A stretch of DNA of 9,638 nt from Streptosporangiaceae bacterium (GTDB taxonomy: Bacteria > Actinomycetota > Actinomycetes > Streptosporangiales > Streptosporangiaceae), in contig JASIJN010000430.1 in NCBI GenBank assembly GCA_030050125.1, forward strand, positions 1-9,638, read 5' to 3'. The stretch's first letter is position 1. Each line of letters begins with the position of its first letter. The position numbers and the translations under genes were made by a program. Positions 8,202 through 9,638 of the stretch are shown here, piece by piece. The notes beneath the pieces are model-generated. The model did not search any database. It saw only the letters and a list, made by a program, of their open reading frames with translations, and had not been told where the DNA came from.

Positions 8202-9069
8202 CGGAGGTGATTTCTTCGAGATTGTCCTGGACCAGATCGAGGTCGTCGCGCTCCTTCACCACGGCGCCGAGCGTGTCCGCGGCCACAGCGGGATCGAGGT
8301 CGGTCTGCCCGAGGAAGTCCAGCGTGCGCACCCAGTCGATGGTCTCGGCCACACCAGGCGGCTTGGCCAGGTCCATCTCCCGCAGCCGGTTGACCGCGGC
8401 GACGACCTTGCGGGTCAGCGCCTCGGACACCCCGGGCTCGCGGACCAGCACGATCTCGACCTCGCGCTCGGCCGACGGGTAGCCGATCCAGTGGTAGAGG
8501 CAGCGCCGCTTCAGCGCGTCGTGCAGTTCCCGGGTGCGGTTGGACGTGAGGATGGCCAGCGGCGGCGTCTGCGCTCTGATCGTCCCGATCTCCGGGATGG
8601 TGATCTGGAAGTCGGACAGCAACTCCAGCAGGAAAGCCTCGAACTCGTCGTCGGCCCGATCGATCTCGTCGATCAGCAGCACCGCCTGGTCGCCGGCCCG
8701 GACGGCCTCCAGCAGCGGCCGCTCCAACAGGAACTTCGGGCCGAATAGCTTGTCAACGGCCGTGTCGTCGGCCATCTGGCGCTCGGACAGGGCCCGGATC
8801 TGCAGCATCTGCCGGGCGTAGTCCCACTCGTATAGCGCCTGGTTGGTATCAATGCCCTCGTAGCACTGCAACCGGATCAGCTTGCGGCCGAACACCTGGG
8901 CGAGGACCTTGGCCACCTCGGTCTTGCCCACCCCGACTTCGCCCTCGAGCAGGATCGGCCGCTGCAGATTGAGCGAGACGAAAAGCGCGGTGGCCAGGCC
9001 GCGGTCGGCCAGGTAACCCCCCTGGCGCAAGATCTCGGTGAGCCTACCGACGGTCTCCGGACGCTCCAT
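8194..9069 (-). CDS. coxD: CoxD, MoxR-family AAA+ ATPase for CO dehydrogenase active-site assembly
   Basis: This 291-residue AAA+ ATPase is of the MoxR/CoxD type. Walker A is GEVGVGKT at 43-50 and Walker B is LLIDEID at 131-137 (D134, E135). Sensor 1 is in LTSNRTREL (N177), and the RR at 188-189 in LKRRCLYHW is in the usual arginine-finger position. The C-terminal helical lid follows from about residue 200. In Oligotropha, CoxD is a membrane-associated ATPase needed to put sulfur and then copper on the molybdenum centre; CoxE is its VWA partner. The pairing here, with an eight-base gene overlap, fits that. ATG 9069 is preceded by GAGGAGAG (plus-strand 9076-9083), and the protein begins at the usual point of the family. 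The length is normal and all ATPase motifs are intact. Confidence 0.96.
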   Translation of the reverse strand: MERPETVGRLTEILRQGGYLADRGLATALFVSLNLQRPILLEGEVGVGKTEVAKVLAQVFGRKLIRLQCYEGIDTNQALYEWDYARQMLQIRALSERQMADDTAVDKLFGPKFLLERPLLEAVRAGDQAVLLIDEIDRADDEFEAFLLELLSDFQITIPEIGTIRAQTPPLAILTSNRTRELHDALKRRCLYHWIGYPSAEREVEIVLVREPGVSEALTRKVVAAVNRLREMDLAKPPGVAETIDWVRTLDFLGQTDLDPAVAADTLGAVVKERDDLDLVQDNLEEITSGA

Positions 9070-9162
9070 GCAGCGCTCTCCTCGCCGTCGGCTCGGGGAC
9101 GATCAGCGTATCTTCGGTCAGCGGATATGCGGCCACCGGGTATGCGGCCGGGCGGACGGCGG

Positions 9163-9450
9163 CTATCGGCGCGCCTTCGCCGGGCGCAGGACCAGGTCCC
9201 GGACGCTGCCCGCCTCGGGATTCAGCTTGCCCTCCCGCCGCAACTGCTCCCGCCAGGCGGCATGCAGGTCGGCGTTGGTTCCGCTGCCCGTGCCCTGGGC
9301 CGCCTCGGCCAGCCCGTCGAACCCGACATCGGCCATCTTCTTGCACGACTTCGTCGTGCCACAGGCCTCATCAAGATCCACACTGGTCTGTCCCTGGGCG
9401 CTCCACACCTCGCGGAGCACTTCCAGGGCCTCATCCTGCTGACCACTCAT
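9163..9450 (-). CDS. 95-residue hypothetical protein upstream of coxD
   Basis: I do not recognise this protein. It starts with an acidic helix (about 5-19). A short segment with two cysteines, CGTTKSC (C30, C36), follows, then a Gly/Thr-rich loop (52-58), a helix containing AAWREQLRREGKLNP (about 64-78) and a basic end (RPAKARR). No membrane helix or signal peptide is seen. GGAAGG (plus-strand 9460-9465), nine bases before ATG 9450, supports the start. The 93-base gap to coxD is larger than others in this gene set, so it may be the first gene of the maturation operon or a separate transcript. A minus-strand frame at 9044-9346 overlaps it in another register but has lower-quality composition and no ribosome binding site. 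The two-cysteine segment might bind a metal, but nothing else supports this. Confidence 0.65.
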   Translation of the reverse strand: MSGQQDEALEVLREVWSAQGQTSVDLDEACGTTKSCKKMADVGFDGLAEAAQGTGSGTNADLHAAWREQLRREGKLNPEAGSVRDLVLRPAKARR

Positions 9451-9529
9451 CGGCAGATACCTTCCGGCCGGGTGTTGCTGTCCTGAACTCGACTCTAATT
9501 CCTGCTGGCAAGTTCGGGCGACCGCGGAT

Positions 9530-9543
9530 TAAGGGATCTCTTA
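9530..9543. promoter_or_regulatory. 14-bp near-palindrome, candidate operator upstream of the minus-strand genes
   Basis: TAAGGGATCTCTTA is an inverted repeat with one mismatched base pair. It stands out as AT-richer than its surroundings and lies 80 bases upstream of the ATG at 9450, in the only stretch of the window likely to hold the promoter of the maturation genes. A regulator site is plausible but no protein is assigned, and I see no convincing -35/-10 pair at standard spacing. Confidence 0.3.
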
Positions 9544-9607
9544 TCGTCTGACCAGGGATGTCCGTCTCGGGTGCCCCGGTGCCACCTGCCGTGGCCGACC
9601 ATCGTGG

Positions 9608-9638
9608 ACCCGGTCACCCGGCTACCGGGTTTACCCGG
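9608..9638. repeat. Cluster of ACCCGG/CCGGGT hexamers at the right edge
   Basis: ACCCGG occurs at 9608-9613, 9616-9621 and 9633-9638, with the inverse CCGGGT at 9625-9630. The last three make two mutually exclusive hairpins (9616-9630 and 9625-9638). This could be the end of a terminator or attenuator belonging to a gene beyond the window, or an operator array. The window ends here, so it cannot be resolved. Confidence 0.35.

Noticed and set aside
6972..8210. 412-codon plus-strand open frame
   Set aside because: It is antisense to coxE, which has an intact VWA domain. The end of the frame is simply the 18-bp repeat read on the other strand.
7864..8748. 294-codon plus-strand open frame with Arg/Ser/Gly repeats
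   Set aside because: It is antisense to coxE and coxD and owes its repetitive look to the coxE minisatellite. No ribosome binding site or known domain supports it.
9044..9346. 100-codon minus-strand frame upstream of coxD
   Set aside because: It overlaps both the coxD start and the better-supported 95-residue gene, has no ribosome binding site and has shadow-like composition.
9451..9529. Promoter for the minus-strand genes
   Set aside because: TTGCCA and TAGAGT elements can be read on the minus strand but are only about eight bases apart, so no standard -35/-10 pair could be supported.

Overview
The window is about 70% GC, with strong G/C third-position bias and GGAGG-type ribosome binding sites. 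Together with the gene content this points to a high-GC actinobacterium (Actinomycetota); I cannot name the genus. The region is a carbon monoxide oxidation (cox) locus built as two convergent gene sets.

Plus strand, 1 to about 6200: the tail of an upstream gene (probably coxM), then coxS, coxL, an XdhC-type maturation gene fused to a YHS domain, and coxG. Five short genes follow, each encoding a small protein with one predicted membrane helix. Gaps between these genes are at most 46 bases, several start and stop codons overlap, and a weak hairpin near 6165-6199 could end the transcript. CoxL carries the AYRCSFR active-site loop of form I enzymes, so this is a genuine CO dehydrogenase rather than a form II relative. 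CoxS and CoxL would form the Mo/Cu/Fe-S enzyme with a CoxM flavoprotein encoded upstream. CoxG is the membrane-docking and quinone-linked partner.

Minus strand, 9450 down to 6199: a small gene of unknown function, coxD (MoxR-type AAA+ ATPase), coxE (VWA protein), a 92-residue protein of unknown function, and a GIY-YIG-like protein. CoxD and CoxE belong to the machinery that matures the CuSMoO2 active site, so this strand appears to serve maturation. The last four genes are tightly packed (8-base overlap, 12-base gap, 4-base overlap). The first stands 93 bases ahead of coxD.

The most unusual parts are four. First, the run of five consecutive single-helix membrane proteins behind coxG, at least three of which share motif spacing and look like diverged tandem copies. 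Second, a nine-unit hexapeptide repeat that makes up the first 54 residues of CoxE. Third, the XdhC-YHS fusion. Fourth, a GIY-YIG-like protein and its small acidic partner inside the maturation operon. All functional statements rest on motifs read by eye; no database search was possible.
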